Shown: positions 17,789 to 28,480, counted from the stretch's first letter. The stretch: 49,132 nucleotides of DNA from an uncultured Collinsella sp. (GCA_900548075.1 URJD01000001.1:1-49132), one strand, 5' to 3'. Made by a program: numbers and translations. The notes: generated by a model from the sequence alone, not told the origin.

Positions 17789-18706
17789 ATGGATCTGCCC
17801 ATCAGCTTGCAAGACATCACGTATGCCGAGAACTATCTGGCGCAGGGCGACCTGGCTACGGCGACGCCGCTGCTGGAGCGCCTGGTGGAGCTCGCCGAGG
17901 AGTATATCGACGCCGAGTGCAAGACGGAGGAGAAGCGCCAATACTTTAGCTTCGATAGCAAGTTTGAGCGCTTGGCCTATCGCCGCGTGGAGAAGGATCC
18001 GCGCGAGCTCGTGCAGGTCGAGGTGCCGTTTGACCGCCTGTACTCTGATATGGCGTTTGCCTACATTCGCCAGCAGGATTATGTGAGCGCTCGTAATGCC
18101 CTGATGCAGGCTGTGCGTTGGGACCCCATGAACTGCAACTATCGCTTGGACTTGGCCGAGCTGTTCCGCGCGCTCGAGGACAAGCAGGAGTGGGCATCGC
18201 TCTCGTTCTCGGTGCTGGAGCGCGCGAGCGACGGTAAGTGCGCCGCACGCGCCTACACCAATTTGGGTCAGTACTTCTTGGAGCCCGAGACCGAGAACAT
18301 TTCGGCTGCCGTGGGCTGCGCGCGTCTGGCGCTGCGCCTGGCGCCCAATGATGCGCATACGACGCGCCTGCTCAACAAGATCCATACTACCTATCCGTAT
18401 GCCGCCGAGGAGAGCGACGAGCACGTGATGGGCGAGCTGGCGTTGCAGGGCGTTCCGACCTCACCTTCGGCCGAGATTGCCATCTGCCTGATTATGTGCG
18501 CGACCGATGCTGCAAGCGACGGCGACAAGCAGGAGGCGACGCGCCTGACGGTGCGTGCTCGCGACTTGGTGGGCGAGGAAGCCTGCACGGCGATTATCAA
18601 ACTGGTGCGCGAGAGCGATGCTGAGCTCAATGCCGAGCGCAAGGCAAAGCGCGAGGCTGTGGGCTCAAACGCCGATGGCACCAAGGAGGCCGGCGATGCC
18701 CAGTAA
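17789..18706 (+). CDS. TPR-like protein of unknown function upstream of smpB
   Basis: A 305-residue soluble helical protein. Tetratricopeptide-like helices are visible: LYSDMAFAYIRQQDYVSARNALMQAVRWDPMN, then LDLAELFRALED and TNLGQYFLEPE, with LARLALRLAPND-type spacing. The N-terminal segment (YAENYLAQGDLATATPLLERLVELAEEYI) is another such pair. The C-terminus is charged and probably disordered. No enzymatic motif is seen, so a protein-protein scaffold role is the best guess. gaggag supports ATG 17789. Its end overlaps the smpB start by 11 bases, so the two are coupled. Confidence 0.75.
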   Translation: MDLPISLQDITYAENYLAQGDLATATPLLERLVELAEEYIDAECKTEEKRQYFSFDSKFERLAYRRVEKDPRELVQVEVPFDRLYSDMAFAYIRQQDYVSARNALMQAVRWDPMNCNYRLDLAELFRALEDKQEWASLSFSVLERASDGKCAARAYTNLGQYFLEPETENISAAVGCARLALRLAPNDAHTTRLLNKIHTTYPYAAEESDEHVMGELALQGVPTSPSAEIAICLIMCATDAASDGDKQEATRLTVRARDLVGEEACTAIIKLVRESDAELNAERKAKREAVGSNADGTKEAGDAQ

Positions 18707-19166
18707 GCGTGAACGCAAGCTCATTTCCAAGAATCGCTCGGCACATCACGAGTACTTTATCGATGAGACGTTTGAGTGCGGTATTGAGCTGAGCGGCGCC
18801 GAGGTCAAGTCGATTCGCGAGCGCGCCTGTCAGATCACTGACACTTTTGCGCTGATTCGTGGCGGCGAGTGCTGGCTCGTCGGACTGCATATCCACCCTT
18901 ATAGCCATGGTGGCGTTTGGAATCGCGATCCCGACCGTCGGCGTCGTCTGCTTCTGCACCGCAAGGAGATCGACTTTCTTGACGGCAAACTTCGCAACCG
19001 TGGTTATGCGCTGGTTCCGTTGGAGCTCTACTTTAATACCGACGGCCGCGTAAAGCTGCTGCTGGGTCTGGGTCGCGGCAAGAAGCTCTACGACAAGCGC
19101 GAGGACATGGCCAAGCGTGATGTCCAACGCGAGATCGATCGCGCCCTTAAGGAACGCAACCGCTAG
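18696..19166 (+). CDS. smpB: SmpB, tmRNA-binding protein
   Basis: SmpB delivers tmRNA to ribosomes stalled on broken mRNA. This 156-residue protein has the complete family layout: KLISKNRSAHHEYFIDETFECGIELSGAEVKSIR, the oligonucleotide-binding barrel with LHIHPYSHGG, RRRLLLHRKEID, and the C-terminal tail GRGKKLYDKREDMAKRDVQREIDRAL, which fits the mRNA channel. ATG 18696 is chosen because aaggagg (18683-18689) lies six bases upstream and because it gives the usual length. The gene starts within the TPR-like gene. No tmRNA gene (ssrA) follows. Confidence 0.96.
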   Translation: MPSKRERKLISKNRSAHHEYFIDETFECGIELSGAEVKSIRERACQITDTFALIRGGECWLVGLHIHPYSHGGVWNRDPDRRRRLLLHRKEIDFLDGKLRNRGYALVPLELYFNTDGRVKLLLGLGRGKKLYDKREDMAKRDVQREIDRALKERNR

Positions 19167-19178
19167 GCACTCTGTATA

Positions 19179-19245
19179 AGTTGCGGTGGAATATGGACTG
19201 TTTTGCCTGTTTGAGGGGCTATTCAGTCCCTATTTCACCGCAACT
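19179..19245. repeat. Palindrome with 22-nt arms (20 of 22 paired) after smpB
   Basis: Positions 19179-19200 (agttgcggtgg...ggactg) and 19224-19245 are inverted repeats with two mismatches around a 23-nt centre. No T run follows, so it is likely a dispersed palindromic repeat rather than the smpB terminator. Confidence 0.7.
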
Positions 19246-19287
19246 GCGGGCGTCTCATCTTTCTTACTGTTCTGACACATATGTCTC

Positions 19288-19322
19288 AAAGGCGGCGTCC
19301 GTTATGGGTGCCGCCTTTTTTT
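19288..19322 (+). terminator. Intrinsic terminator between smpB and the flavin reductase gene
   Basis: aaggcggc (19289-19296) pairs with gccgcctt (19310-19317), followed by a run of Ts to 19322. Confidence 0.8.
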
Positions 19323-19373
19323 GTGGGTACATACATCCATGAGGTTCCAACCCGAGCTAGGGGAGTGATCGTT

Positions 19374-19877
19374 ATGGACAAAACTGCGTTCTTTACCATG
19401 CCGAGTGGCCTGTACGTGGTGAGCGCCGCGGCGGACGGGCTGCGTGCCGGCTGCGTTATCAACACAGCAGTGCAGGTGACATCCGCCCTGCCGCGCATCT
19501 CGATTGCCGTGAACAAGGAAAATGTCACGTCCGGCGTAATCGCATCGGCTAAGGCCTTTGCGCTGACCGTGATTGACCAGACCGCCGACATGCTCTATAT
19601 CGGCAACTTTGGCTTCCGCACCAGCAGCGATTACGACAAGTTTGCCAAGTACGAGACCCACGAGACCGCTCTGAGCATGCCTTATGTGCCCGAGCACGCG
19701 GCGGCCTTGTTTAGCTGCCGTTTGATTGATACCGTGGACGTGGGCACGCATCTGCTGTTTATCGGCGAGGTTGAGGATGCCGAGCGCTTGAGCGGCGAGG
19801 CCCCGCTGACCTATGACTACTATCACAAGGTCTTGAAGGGCAAGACGCCGCCCAAGGCTTCGTCGTATCAAGGCTAG
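19374..19877 (+). CDS. Flavin reductase-like FMN-binding split-barrel protein
   Basis: A 167-residue flavin reductase domain protein: FFTMPSGLYVVSAAADGLRAGCVINTAVQVTSALPRISIAVNKENVTSGVI is the FMN-binding split-barrel start, followed by FALTVIDQTAD and NFGFRTSSDYDKF, and ends with the FIGEVEDAERLSGEAPLTYDYYHKVLKGKTPP tail. The same domain forms the flavin part of high-molecular-weight rubredoxin and of related NADH-dependent rubredoxin or oxygen-detoxifying systems in anaerobes. A rubredoxin gene follows 89 bases later. Together they could shuttle electrons to an oxygen or peroxide reductase encoded elsewhere. ATG 19374 with ggggag is chosen; the frame open from 19281 begins inside the terminator. 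Confidence 0.88.
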   Translation: MDKTAFFTMPSGLYVVSAAADGLRAGCVINTAVQVTSALPRISIAVNKENVTSGVIASAKAFALTVIDQTADMLYIGNFGFRTSSDYDKFAKYETHETALSMPYVPEHAAALFSCRLIDTVDVGTHLLFIGEVEDAERLSGEAPLTYDYYHKVLKGKTPPKASSYQG

Positions 19878-19894
19878 AAATGTTCTAAAAATAC

Positions 19895-19922
19895 TTGCAT
19901 TATATTATTGAGAATCTATACT
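19895..19922 (+). promoter_or_regulatory. Promoter of the rubredoxin gene
   Basis: ttgcat (19895-19900), a 16-base AT-rich spacer and tatact (19917-19922), 44 bases before the ATG. Rubredoxin can thus be made independently of the flavin reductase. Confidence 0.65.
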
Positions 19923-19966
19923 AATAGACGAAGTACATCACCAGTCGCGTTCGAGAGGAGAACATC

Positions 19967-20110
19967 ATGGCTGAGGAGAAGAAGACGTATAAGTTCGTGT
20001 GCACCGTTTGCGGTTACGAGGTTGAGGTCGACACGCCCGAGCTGCCCGAGGATTACGTATGCCCGGTCTGCGGCGTCGGCCCCGATGAGTTTGAGCTCGT
20101 CGAGGAGTAA
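19967..20110 (+). CDS. Rubredoxin
   Basis: A 47-residue protein: an acidic and lysine-rich start (MAEEKKTYKF), the two iron ligand pairs CTVCGYE and CPVCGVG, and PEDYVCPVCG. It is a small [Fe(Cys)4] electron carrier of the cytoplasm, a little shorter than the usual 52-54 residues; the conserved DWxCPxCG is DYVCPVCG here. It sits directly behind the flavin reductase gene, a likely electron donor, but has its own strong promoter. The ribosome site is gaggag. It is closed by a hairpin terminator. Confidence 0.95.
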   Translation: MAEEKKTYKFVCTVCGYEVEVDTPELPEDYVCPVCGVGPDEFELVEE

Positions 20111-20150
20111 CTCGTAGACACACGGCGATTAGCCATACAGAGCTCTGTCC

Positions 20151-20187
20151 AAGGGTCCTGGCTGGATATTCCGGCTGGGACCCTTTT
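20151..20187 (+). terminator. Terminator of the rubredoxin gene
   Basis: aagggtcc (20151-20158) pairs with ggaccctt (20178-20185), with further pairing in the loop, followed by ttg. Confidence 0.7.
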
Positions 20188-20216
20188 GATTTATCTGATG
20201 GTTTAAAACGGCCTTA

Positions 20217-20237
20217 CGTGTTACAGACTGAGACGTT
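20217..20237. repeat. Half-copy of the TGTTACAGATTGAGATGTT palindrome family
   Basis: cgtgttacagactgagacgtt matches the right arm found at 21684-21703, 29243-29262 and elsewhere. The matching left arm is absent here. Confidence 0.5.
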
Positions 20238-20263
20238 ATATCTGGACAGTCACGCCATCCCAA

Positions 20264-21520
20264 TTACATCCCCGTTAGCAGCACGATGTCGAGAATCGTC
20301 ACGATGGCACCGATTCCTACGAGCAGCGTGTTAAGCGGGCGCGAGTTGGCGTATTTGCCCATGACGCGGCGTGAGCTGGTGAGCCGTATAAGCACGAAAA
20401 CCGTGATCGGCAGCTGAAGCGACAGCAGTGCCTGGCTCCAGATGAGACCTTCAAAAGGATTTGGGACGACCAGACATGCCGCCACTGCGCCGGCGAAACA
20501 GGCCGCCACCCCGATCGAGGAATGTCGGTCGTGGACGTCGTATTCCTCGTCGAACATGCCCGCGGTGATTGTGCCTGCCGCCATGCCTGCCGTCACACTA
20601 CTCGAGAGGCCCGCAAACAGCAGCGCCACCGCAAAGATTGTCGAGCTTGCTGGGCCCAGAATGGGGGAGAGCGTGTCCGCTGCGACGGCGAGGTCGTCTA
20701 CGACAATGCCGTGCGCAAAGAAGGTCGTTGCGGCCAGGATGACCATGGCCGAGTTGATTGCCCAGCCCACGCCCATCGAAAAGAGCGTGTCGAAGAGCTC
20801 ATAGCGCAGACGCTCTTCGATAACCTGCTCGCCTTGGCCTTCGAAGTGCATGGATTGGATGACCTCGGAGTGTAAAAAGAGGTTGTGGGGCATAACGACC
20901 GCACCCAGGACACTTACGATAATCGCGGCCGAGCCAGTGGGCATGCTGGGCGTGATCCAGCTTGCGGCGGCTTGCGGCCAGTCGACCTTGACTAGTGCAA
21001 GCTCGGCCAAAAACGAGAGTCCTACCACGCCTACGAAGGCGATGATCCAGCGTTCGGCACGCTTGTAGGAGCTCGTCATGAGCATCGCCATCGATACTGC
21101 CGCCACGATGACGCAGCCCGCACGCACGGGCAGCCCAAAGAGCATTTGAAGGGCAATCGCGCCACCCAGGACTTCGGCCATGGCGGTGGCGATGGTCGCG
21201 AGATAGGCGCTGGCGAGCACCGTGCGTCCAACGAAGCGGGGGAGGTAACGTGTCGTGGCCTCGGCAAGACAGGCGCCCGTGGCGATACCCAGGTGCGCCG
21301 CATTGTGCTGCAGCACAATGAGCATAATCGTGGACAGTGTGACGATCCACAGCAGCGCGTATCCAAACTGCGAGCCCGCGGCCATATTGGAGGCCCAGTT
21401 GCCCGGGTCGATAAAGCCGACGGTCACGAGCAGCCCGGGACCGATATGCCGCGCAATGTCTAGGCCTCCGTGACCACCGGTGCGCCGGGAGCCAAAGTGT
21501 TGTTTGAGATGGTTGAGCAT
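20264..21520 (-). CDS. Nramp-family divalent metal (Mn/Fe) transporter
   Basis: A 418-residue proton-coupled metal importer of the Nramp/MntH family. TM1 carries the metal-binding DPGN (VGFIDPGNWASNMAAGSQFGY) and TM6 the matching MPHN (GAVVMPHNLFLHSEV). The QHNAAHLGIATG, AEVLGGAIALQMLF and GLSSSVTAGMAAGTI stretches are also typical, with 11 hydrophobic segments in all. The methionine of TM6 (A/GxMPHN) supports Mn or Fe rather than Mg. I chose ATG 21520 (MLNHLKQHFG) because caggag lies six bases upstream; an earlier in-frame start exists at 21556. A DtxR-like inverted repeat lies 61-79 bases before the start. Confidence 0.92.
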   Translation of the reverse strand: MLNHLKQHFGSRRTGGHGGLDIARHIGPGLLVTVGFIDPGNWASNMAAGSQFGYALLWIVTLSTIMLIVLQHNAAHLGIATGACLAEATTRYLPRFVGRTVLASAYLATIATAMAEVLGGAIALQMLFGLPVRAGCVIVAAVSMAMLMTSSYKRAERWIIAFVGVVGLSFLAELALVKVDWPQAAASWITPSMPTGSAAIIVSVLGAVVMPHNLFLHSEVIQSMHFEGQGEQVIEERLRYELFDTLFSMGVGWAINSAMVILAATTFFAHGIVVDDLAVAADTLSPILGPASSTIFAVALLFAGLSSSVTAGMAAGTITAGMFDEEYDVHDRHSSIGVAACFAGAVAACLVVPNPFEGLIWSQALLSLQLPITVFVLIRLTSSRRVMGKYANSRPLNTLLVGIGAIVTILDIVLLTGM

Positions 21521-21580
21521 GGTGAGCTCCTGCGTGCCGTTTGTTTGACGCCGCAAAGGATACCCGTTTTAGGCTCAAAA

Positions 21581-21599
21581 GTTAACCAAGACTAACAAA
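21581..21599 (-). promoter_or_regulatory. Possible DtxR/MntR-type operator for the Nramp gene
   Basis: On the reverse strand ttagtcttggttaactttt agrees with the DtxR iron box (ttaggttaggctaacctaa) at 12 of 19 positions, with the inner gttag and ttaac halves kept. It is in the promoter region of the metal transporter. Confidence 0.35.
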
Positions 21600-21640
21600 A
21601 TTGTTGTATTTGAATAGGATGGTGAAAGGGGATTGCTGAA

Positions 21641-21703
21641 ATGTCTTGATCTGTAACAACTAGTGATGGAAATTGGGTCTTACTGTTACAGATTGAGATG
21701 TTT
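21641..21703. repeat. Dispersed palindrome, family A, copy 1
   Basis: Left arm atgtcttgatctgtaac (21641-21657) and right arm ctgttacagattgagatgttt (21683-21703) pair imperfectly around a variable centre. The same arms occur at 29201-29262, 34705-34766, 34784-34846 and 38283-38342. The remaining 21704-21860 holds no gene that I can support. Confidence 0.75.
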
Positions 21704-21882
21704 GAAGAGGTGAGTTTGCAGGCCGAACTTGGGGCCTATGTTGTCGCCCTTGAGGTCGGCGGTGTCCACTCGTAGGGCGTGCGTTACGCGATTGTTTCGA
21801 AACGGGCGGGAAACACAACGGGCCGGTGATGCTCCTAGTATGCCTATTCAACTGACTGTCTAACACCAAGGGGAGGATCGCG

Positions 21883-24800
21883 ATGCAGGCAGATTCCGCT
21901 CAGCAGCAGGGCCTTTATCGCCCCGAATTCGACCACGATGCATGTGGCATCGGCGCGCTTGCCGATATCAACGGCGAGCGCCATCACCAGATCCTGGACG
22001 ACGCACTGTCCATTCTGGTTAACTTGGAGCACCGCGGTGGTACGGGACTCGAGAAGAACACCGGCGACGGCGCTGGCATCCTGTTCCAGGTTCCGCATCA
22101 CTTTTTCCGTAAAGAGGCTCAAAAGTGCGGCCAGATTCTGCCGGCAGAGGGCGACTATGGCGTGGCCATGCTGTTCTTCCCGCAGGACGACAAGGGCGTA
22201 GAGGATGCCCGTCGCGTGTTTGAGGAGGGCTGCGCCGAGGCCGGCGTGCCGCTGCTCTTTTGGCGCGAGGTGCCCGTCGACCCGCACGACCTGGGTGAGA
22301 CGGCCCGCGCCTGCATGCCTACCATCCTGCAGGCCTTTCTGGGCCGTCCGGACGACACGCCCGCTGGCGATGCCTTCGAGCGTCGTCTGTACGTGTGCCG
22401 CCGCACCATCGAGAAGAAGGCCGACGTCGAGTTTGCCCTGCGCGACAAGATCTTCTATGTGTGCTCCATGAGCTCGCGCACCATCGTGTACAAGGGTATG
22501 CTGGTCGCCACGCAGATGCGCCGCTTCTTCATCGACCTCAACGACGCCGCCGTCAAAACGGCCGTGGCGCTCGTTCACTCGCGCTACTCCACCAACACCA
22601 CGCCCAGCTGGGAGCGTGCGCACCCCAACCGCTTTATCATCCACAACGGCGAGATCAATACCCTCAAGGGCAACGTCAACTGGATTCGCGCCCGCGAACC
22701 CAACCTGTACAGCCCCGTGCTGCAGCACGATCTTGAGCGCGTGATGCCCATCATCAACCGCGAGGGTTCCGACTCGGCGATTTTGGACAACGTGCTCGAG
22801 TTTTTGGTCATGAACGGCCGTCCGCTTACGCGCGCTGCGTCCATGCTGCTGCCTGAGCCGTGGGACCACAACGATAGTCTGAGCGAGGAGCGCCGCGCCT
22901 ACGACGCCTACCAGTCCATGCTCATGGAGCCGTGGGACGGTCCGGCGGCCATCGCCTTTACCGATGGCCGTACCCTGGGCGCCGCCCTCGACCGTAACGG
23001 CCTGCGTCCCGCCCGCTATTATGTGACGCGCGACGGTCGCTTTATGCTGGCGAGCGAGGTGGGCACCATCGAGGTGAGCCCCGAGAACATTCTGACGAGC
23101 GGTTGCCTGGGACCGGGTCAGATGCTCGAGGTTGATTTTGCCCGCGGCCGCGTGATCTACAATGACGAGCTGCGCGCCCGTTACGCCAAGGAAAAGCCCT
23201 ACCGTGATTGGATTGCCGAGGAGACACTGACCGTCGACGCGCTCGATGAGCCCGTTTCGGCAACGTCCGCCGAGGACGCCGAGGTGCCCGCCGCCGTGCG
23301 TATGGCCAAGCTCGGCTACCACTGGGATGACGTCGACGAGGTCGTGCGTCCCATGGCCCAGCAGGGCAAGGCCCCGCTCGCCTCGATGGGTATCGATGCG
23401 CCGCTGGCCTGCCTGTCCAAGAAGACGCGTTCGTTCTTTGACTACTTCTATCAGCTGTTCGCCCAGGTCACGAACCCGCCGATCGACGCCCTGCGCGAGC
23501 ATATGGTCACTTCGACCACGCTCTACCTGGGCAACCACGGCAACCTGCTCGAGGATTCCCGCACGGCCTGTCAGCTGGTGCGCTTGGAGCGCCCGTTGCT
23601 CAACGAGGAAGAGTTCGAACATATCTGTGCCATCGACCGCGTGGGCTTTAAGACCCGCCGGTTCCGTGCCGTGTACCGCCGCGACGCGGGTGAGGGCGCG
23701 CTGCAGGCTGCGCTCAAGCAGCTTGCCGAAGACGTCGAGGCTGCGGTTCGCGATGGCGTGAACATCGTGGTGCTGAGCGACCGTGCCGCTGCGGGCGAGG
23801 TGCCCGTGCCGTCGCTGCTCGCCGTGGGCTGCGTGCACAACCACCTGATCCGTGCCGGCGTGCGCACCTTTGCCGATATCGTGGTGGAGTGCGGCGATGC
23901 CGTGTCTCCGCACGACTTTGCGGCACTGGTGGGCTACTCCGCGAGCGGCATCTATCCGTACAACGCACATGCGTGCATCCGCGATCTGGCGGCACACGGC
24001 GACCTGGACGTGACGGCCGAGCAGGGCATCGCCAACTACAACAAGGCTGCGACCGCCGGCATCGTCTCCATCATGTCCAAGATGGGCATCTCCACGGTGC
24101 AGAGCTACCATTCGGCGCAGATCTTCGAGGCCGTGGGCTTTACGCCGGAGTTCGTCAACGCGTACTTCGCCGGCACGGTGAGCCGTGTGGGCGGTATGGG
24201 TGTCGAGGACGTTGAGCGCGAGCAAAACGAGCGCTACGACGCCGCGCTCGCTATCCTTAAGAGCCCGGCTCCCGATCAGCTGCCCACGCTGGGTCTGACC
24301 AAGTGGCGCCCGCTCGGCGGCGAGGATCACCTGATCGACCCTCAGACCGTCTACCTGCTGCAGACCGCCTGCCGTGAGGACAGCTACGACACCTTTAAGG
24401 AGTACAGCGCTCGTCTGCACCGCACCGGCCGTGCCGTGCGCCTGCGCGACTTGCTCGACTTTAATGCCAGCGGCCGCACGCCGGTTTCGCTCGACGAGGT
24501 GGAGCCCGCGCTCAACATCGTCCGCCGCTTTAACACCGGCGCCATGTCGTACGGCTCCATCAGCAAAGAGGCGCACGAGTGCATGGCCATCGCCATGAAC
24601 CGCCTGCACGGACGCTCCAACTCGGGCGAGGGCGGCGAGGACCCGCGTCGCGAGACCCCGCTGGCTAACGGTGACTCAAAGAACTCCGCCATCAAGCAGG
24701 TAGCAAGCGCGCGCTTTGGCGTGACGAGCCGCTACCTGTGCAGCGCCTTCGAGATTCAGATCAAGATGGCCCAGGGCGCCAAGCCCGGCGAGGGTGGCCA

Positions 24801-26577
24801 CCTACCCGGCAAGAAGGTCTACCCCTGGATCGCCGAGGTCCGTCAGTCCACGCCCGGCATCGGCCTGATCTCGCCTCCGCCGCACCACGACATCTACTCC
24901 ATCGAGGACCTGGCCGAGCTCATCTTCGACCTTAAGAACGCCAACCCCGGCGCGCGCGTGTCGGTCAAGCTGGTCAGTGAGGCGGGCGTCGGCACCATCG
25001 CCACCGGTGTGGCCAAGGGTGCTGCCGACAAGATCTTGATCAGCGGCCACAACGGCGGCTCGGGTGCCGCTGCGCGCGACTCTATCTGGCACGCCGGTCT
25101 GCCGCTGGAGCTCGGTCTTGCCGAGGCTCAACAGACGCTGCTGCAAAACGGCCTGCGCTCACGCGTGGTGCTCGAGGCTGACGGCAAGCTCATGGACGGC
25201 ACCGATGTTGCCGTCGCCTGCCTGCTGGGCGCCGAGGAGTTTGGCTTTGCGACTATGCCGCTCATCTCGATGGGTTGCCTCATGCAACGCGACTGCCAGC
25301 AGGATACCTGCCCGGCCGGCATCGCTACGCAAAACTGCCGCCTGCGTCGCGGCTTCCGCGGCAAGCCCGAGCACGTTGAGCACTTTATGCTCTTTGTTGC
25401 CGAGCAGCTGCGCGAGGTCATGGCGAGCCTGGGCTTCCGCACCGTCGACGAGATGGTCGGCCATCCCGAGTGCTTGCGCCAGATCGAGGTCCCGGGCAAC
25501 CGCAAGGCTAACCTGCTGGATCTGTCGCCCGTGCTGGCAAGCGCGACCTGCGAGTTCGGTGCCCACATCCCGGGTGCCGACGGCCGTCACTTCCTGCCCC
25601 AGATGGCTGCGGACAGCGAGCTCGACAAGACGCTCGACTCCACGCTGTTCGTGCCCTATACGGCCGATGCCCGTGCCCACTTGCGTCCGATTCGCTTCCG
25701 CGCTGATATCGCCAACGTCAACCGTTGCGTGGGCACCATCCTGGGTAACGCGGTGACCAAGGCACATCCCGAGGGCCTGCCCGCCGGCTCCATCACCATC
25801 GATTGCGATGGATCGGCCGGTCAGAGCTTTGGCGCCTTCCTGCCGCGCGGCATTACGCTCAACGTGTGCGGCGACGCCAACGACTACTTTGGCAAGGGCC
25901 TTTCAGGCGGCGAGGTGTCGGTGCGTCCCAACCCGCATGCGACCTACAAGTTCGACGAGAACATCATCGTGGGCAACGTTGCGTTCTTTGGTGCCACGAG
26001 CGGCCGCGGCTTCATTAACGGTCTGGCCGGCCAGCGCTTTGGCGTGCGCAACTCCGGTGCCACCGTGGTGGTCGAGGGCTGCGGCAACCATGGCTGCGAG
26101 TACATGACGGGTGGCCTGGCGCTCATCCTGGGCGAGGTCGGGCAGAACTTCGCTGCCGGCATGACGGGTGGCGTGGCCTACGTCTTTGACCAGTACGGCA
26201 CGCTCGATGCCCGCGTGAACCACGAGAGCGTTGAGCTCAAGGCCCCGACTGCCGGCGAGCTGGCGCAGATTCGCGAGCTCATCCAGGAGCACGTGGACGC
26301 GACGCAGAGCCCGCGCGGCATCAAGCTGCTCTACAGCTTTGAGACGATGAGCAAGCACTTTGTGAAGGTCATTCCGACCGAGTACGAGCGTGTGCTGGCG
26401 ATTGTCGCCGCCGCCGAGGCCGTCGGCAAGACGCATGCGCAGGCCGAGGAGCTGGCGTTTGACATTGTGACCGGTCGCGCGAGTGCCGCGGATGTCGCTC
26501 GCTTCGATGTGGCGGGTGGTGTCGCTGGTGCTGTGCCCGCCGCCAGCTCTGTTGCTTCGACCAAGAAGGAGGCGTAA
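21883..26577 (+). CDS. gltB: Glutamate synthase, large (alpha) subunit
   Basis: A 1564-residue subunit that makes glutamate from glutamine and 2-oxoglutarate. A 20-residue propeptide precedes Cys21 (DHDACGIGALADINGE), the N-terminal nucleophile of the class II glutaminase domain, freed by cleavage. Then come the central domain, the FMN-binding synthase barrel (RRFNTGAMSYGSISKEAHE, GEGGEDPRRE, KPGEGGHLPGKKVYPWIAEVR, SGHNGGSGAAARDS), the 3Fe-4S cysteines (GCLMQRDCQQDTCPAGIATQ) and the GXGXG beta-helix at the C-terminus. Full family length, no break. aggggagg supports ATG 21883. gltD follows after five bases. GOGAT with glutamine synthetase is the ammonia-assimilation route. Confidence 0.97.
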   Translation: MQADSAQQQGLYRPEFDHDACGIGALADINGERHHQILDDALSILVNLEHRGGTGLEKNTGDGAGILFQVPHHFFRKEAQKCGQILPAEGDYGVAMLFFPQDDKGVEDARRVFEEGCAEAGVPLLFWREVPVDPHDLGETARACMPTILQAFLGRPDDTPAGDAFERRLYVCRRTIEKKADVEFALRDKIFYVCSMSSRTIVYKGMLVATQMRRFFIDLNDAAVKTAVALVHSRYSTNTTPSWERAHPNRFIIHNGEINTLKGNVNWIRAREPNLYSPVLQHDLERVMPIINREGSDSAILDNVLEFLVMNGRPLTRAASMLLPEPWDHNDSLSEERRAYDAYQSMLMEPWDGPAAIAFTDGRTLGAALDRNGLRPARYYVTRDGRFMLASEVGTIEVSPENILTSGCLGPGQMLEVDFARGRVIYNDELRARYAKEKPYRDWIAEETLTVDALDEPVSATSAEDAEVPAAVRMAKLGYHWDDVDEVVRPMAQQGKAPLASMGIDAPLACLSKKTRSFFDYFYQLFAQVTNPPIDALREHMVTSTTLYLGNHGNLLEDSRTACQLVRLERPLLNEEEFEHICAIDRVGFKTRRFRAVYRRDAGEGALQAALKQLAEDVEAAVRDGVNIVVLSDRAAAGEVPVPSLLAVGCVHNHLIRAGVRTFADIVVECGDAVSPHDFAALVGYSASGIYPYNAHACIRDLAAHGDLDVTAEQGIANYNKAATAGIVSIMSKMGISTVQSYHSAQIFEAVGFTPEFVNAYFAGTVSRVGGMGVEDVEREQNERYDAALAILKSPAPDQLPTLGLTKWRPLGGEDHLIDPQTVYLLQTACREDSYDTFKEYSARLHRTGRAVRLRDLLDFNASGRTPVSLDEVEPALNIVRRFNTGAMSYGSISKEAHECMAIAMNRLHGRSNSGEGGEDPRRETPLANGDSKNSAIKQVASARFGVTSRYLCSAFEIQIKMAQGAKPGEGGHLPGKKVYPWIAEVRQSTPGIGLISPPPHHDIYSIEDLAELIFDLKNANPGARVSVKLVSEAGVGTIATGVAKGAADKILISGHNGGSGAAARDSIWHAGLPLELGLAEAQQTLLQNGLRSRVVLEADGKLMDGTDVAVACLLGAEEFGFATMPLISMGCLMQRDCQQDTCPAGIATQNCRLRRGFRGKPEHVEHFMLFVAEQLREVMASLGFRTVDEMVGHPECLRQIEVPGNRKANLLDLSPVLASATCEFGAHIPGADGRHFLPQMAADSELDKTLDSTLFVPYTADARAHLRPIRFRADIANVNRCVGTILGNAVTKAHPEGLPAGSITIDCDGSAGQSFGAFLPRGITLNVCGDANDYFGKGLSGGEVSVRPNPHATYKFDENIIVGNVAFFGATSGRGFINGLAGQRFGVRNSGATVVVEGCGNHGCEYMTGGLALILGEVGQNFAAGMTGGVAYVFDQYGTLDARVNHESVELKAPTAGELAQIRELIQEHVDATQSPRGIKLLYSFETMSKHFVKVIPTEYERVLAIVAAAEAVGKTHAQAEELAFDIVTGRASAADVARFDVAGGVAGAVPAASSVASTKKEA

Positions 26578-26582
26578 GTGCC

Positions 26583-28064
<1,482 letters not shown>

Positions 28065-28116
28065 GGCGGCTGTCCACGGCTGAATCGTCAAGGGCTGTCC
28101 CCAACGGCCGGCCCAA

Positions 28117-28186
28117 AAGGAACGTCCCCAAGTGCCGGCAGCTGGGGGACGTTCCTTATGTGCCGGCATTCGGGGACACTCCTTGC
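28117..28186. repeat. Dispersed repeat, family C: palindrome with gtgccggca words
   Basis: aaggaacgtcccc (28117-28129) pairs perfectly with ggggacgttcctt (28145-28157) around aagtgccggcagctg. A second half (tgtgccggcattcggggacactcctt) follows to about 28184. The reverse complement of this second half recurs at 40928-40977. The rest of the 28065-28480 gap has no gene that I can support. Confidence 0.7.
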
Positions 28187-28445
28187 AGGTTCGCAGGCGA
28201 CTTTGTCATTTGCCGACGTGCAAGTGTTCATTCGTCGACGTTTGCGACTGTGCTACTCTGCTCTTTCTGTGGTGGTAGCGGGCGTTTGCCTCAAATGAGT
28301 GAACTGACTGTCTATGTCTACCTGCGGTTTCTTTGCGGTGCGCTCATTCGGTCAAGTGTCCCGTCAAGTGTTTGGTCAGCAGTTGGTTTGCAGCCGGAGG
28401 CCTATTTTGCCCGCGCTGGCCACGGTCGTCTGCCCTCCCCGTAAG

Positions 28446-28471
28446 CTCAAATCGAGGCCCATCGATTTGAG
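28446..28471 (+). promoter_or_regulatory. Perfect 10-bp hairpin touching the ribosome site
   Basis: ctcaaatcga (28446-28455) pairs with tcgatttgag (28462-28471), loop ggccca. The Shine-Dalgarno gaggagg begins at the last stem bases, so folding could limit ribosome access. Confidence 0.5.
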
Positions 28472-28480
28472 GAGGATGCC

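Noticed and set aside
19167..19287. tmRNA gene (ssrA) after smpB
   Set aside because: The interval contains a palindrome and no tRNA-like acceptor/T-arm or tag reading frame.
21844..24609. 921-residue reverse-strand open frame opposite gltB
   Set aside because: Shadow frame of a long high-GC gene, without family motifs or a ribosome site.
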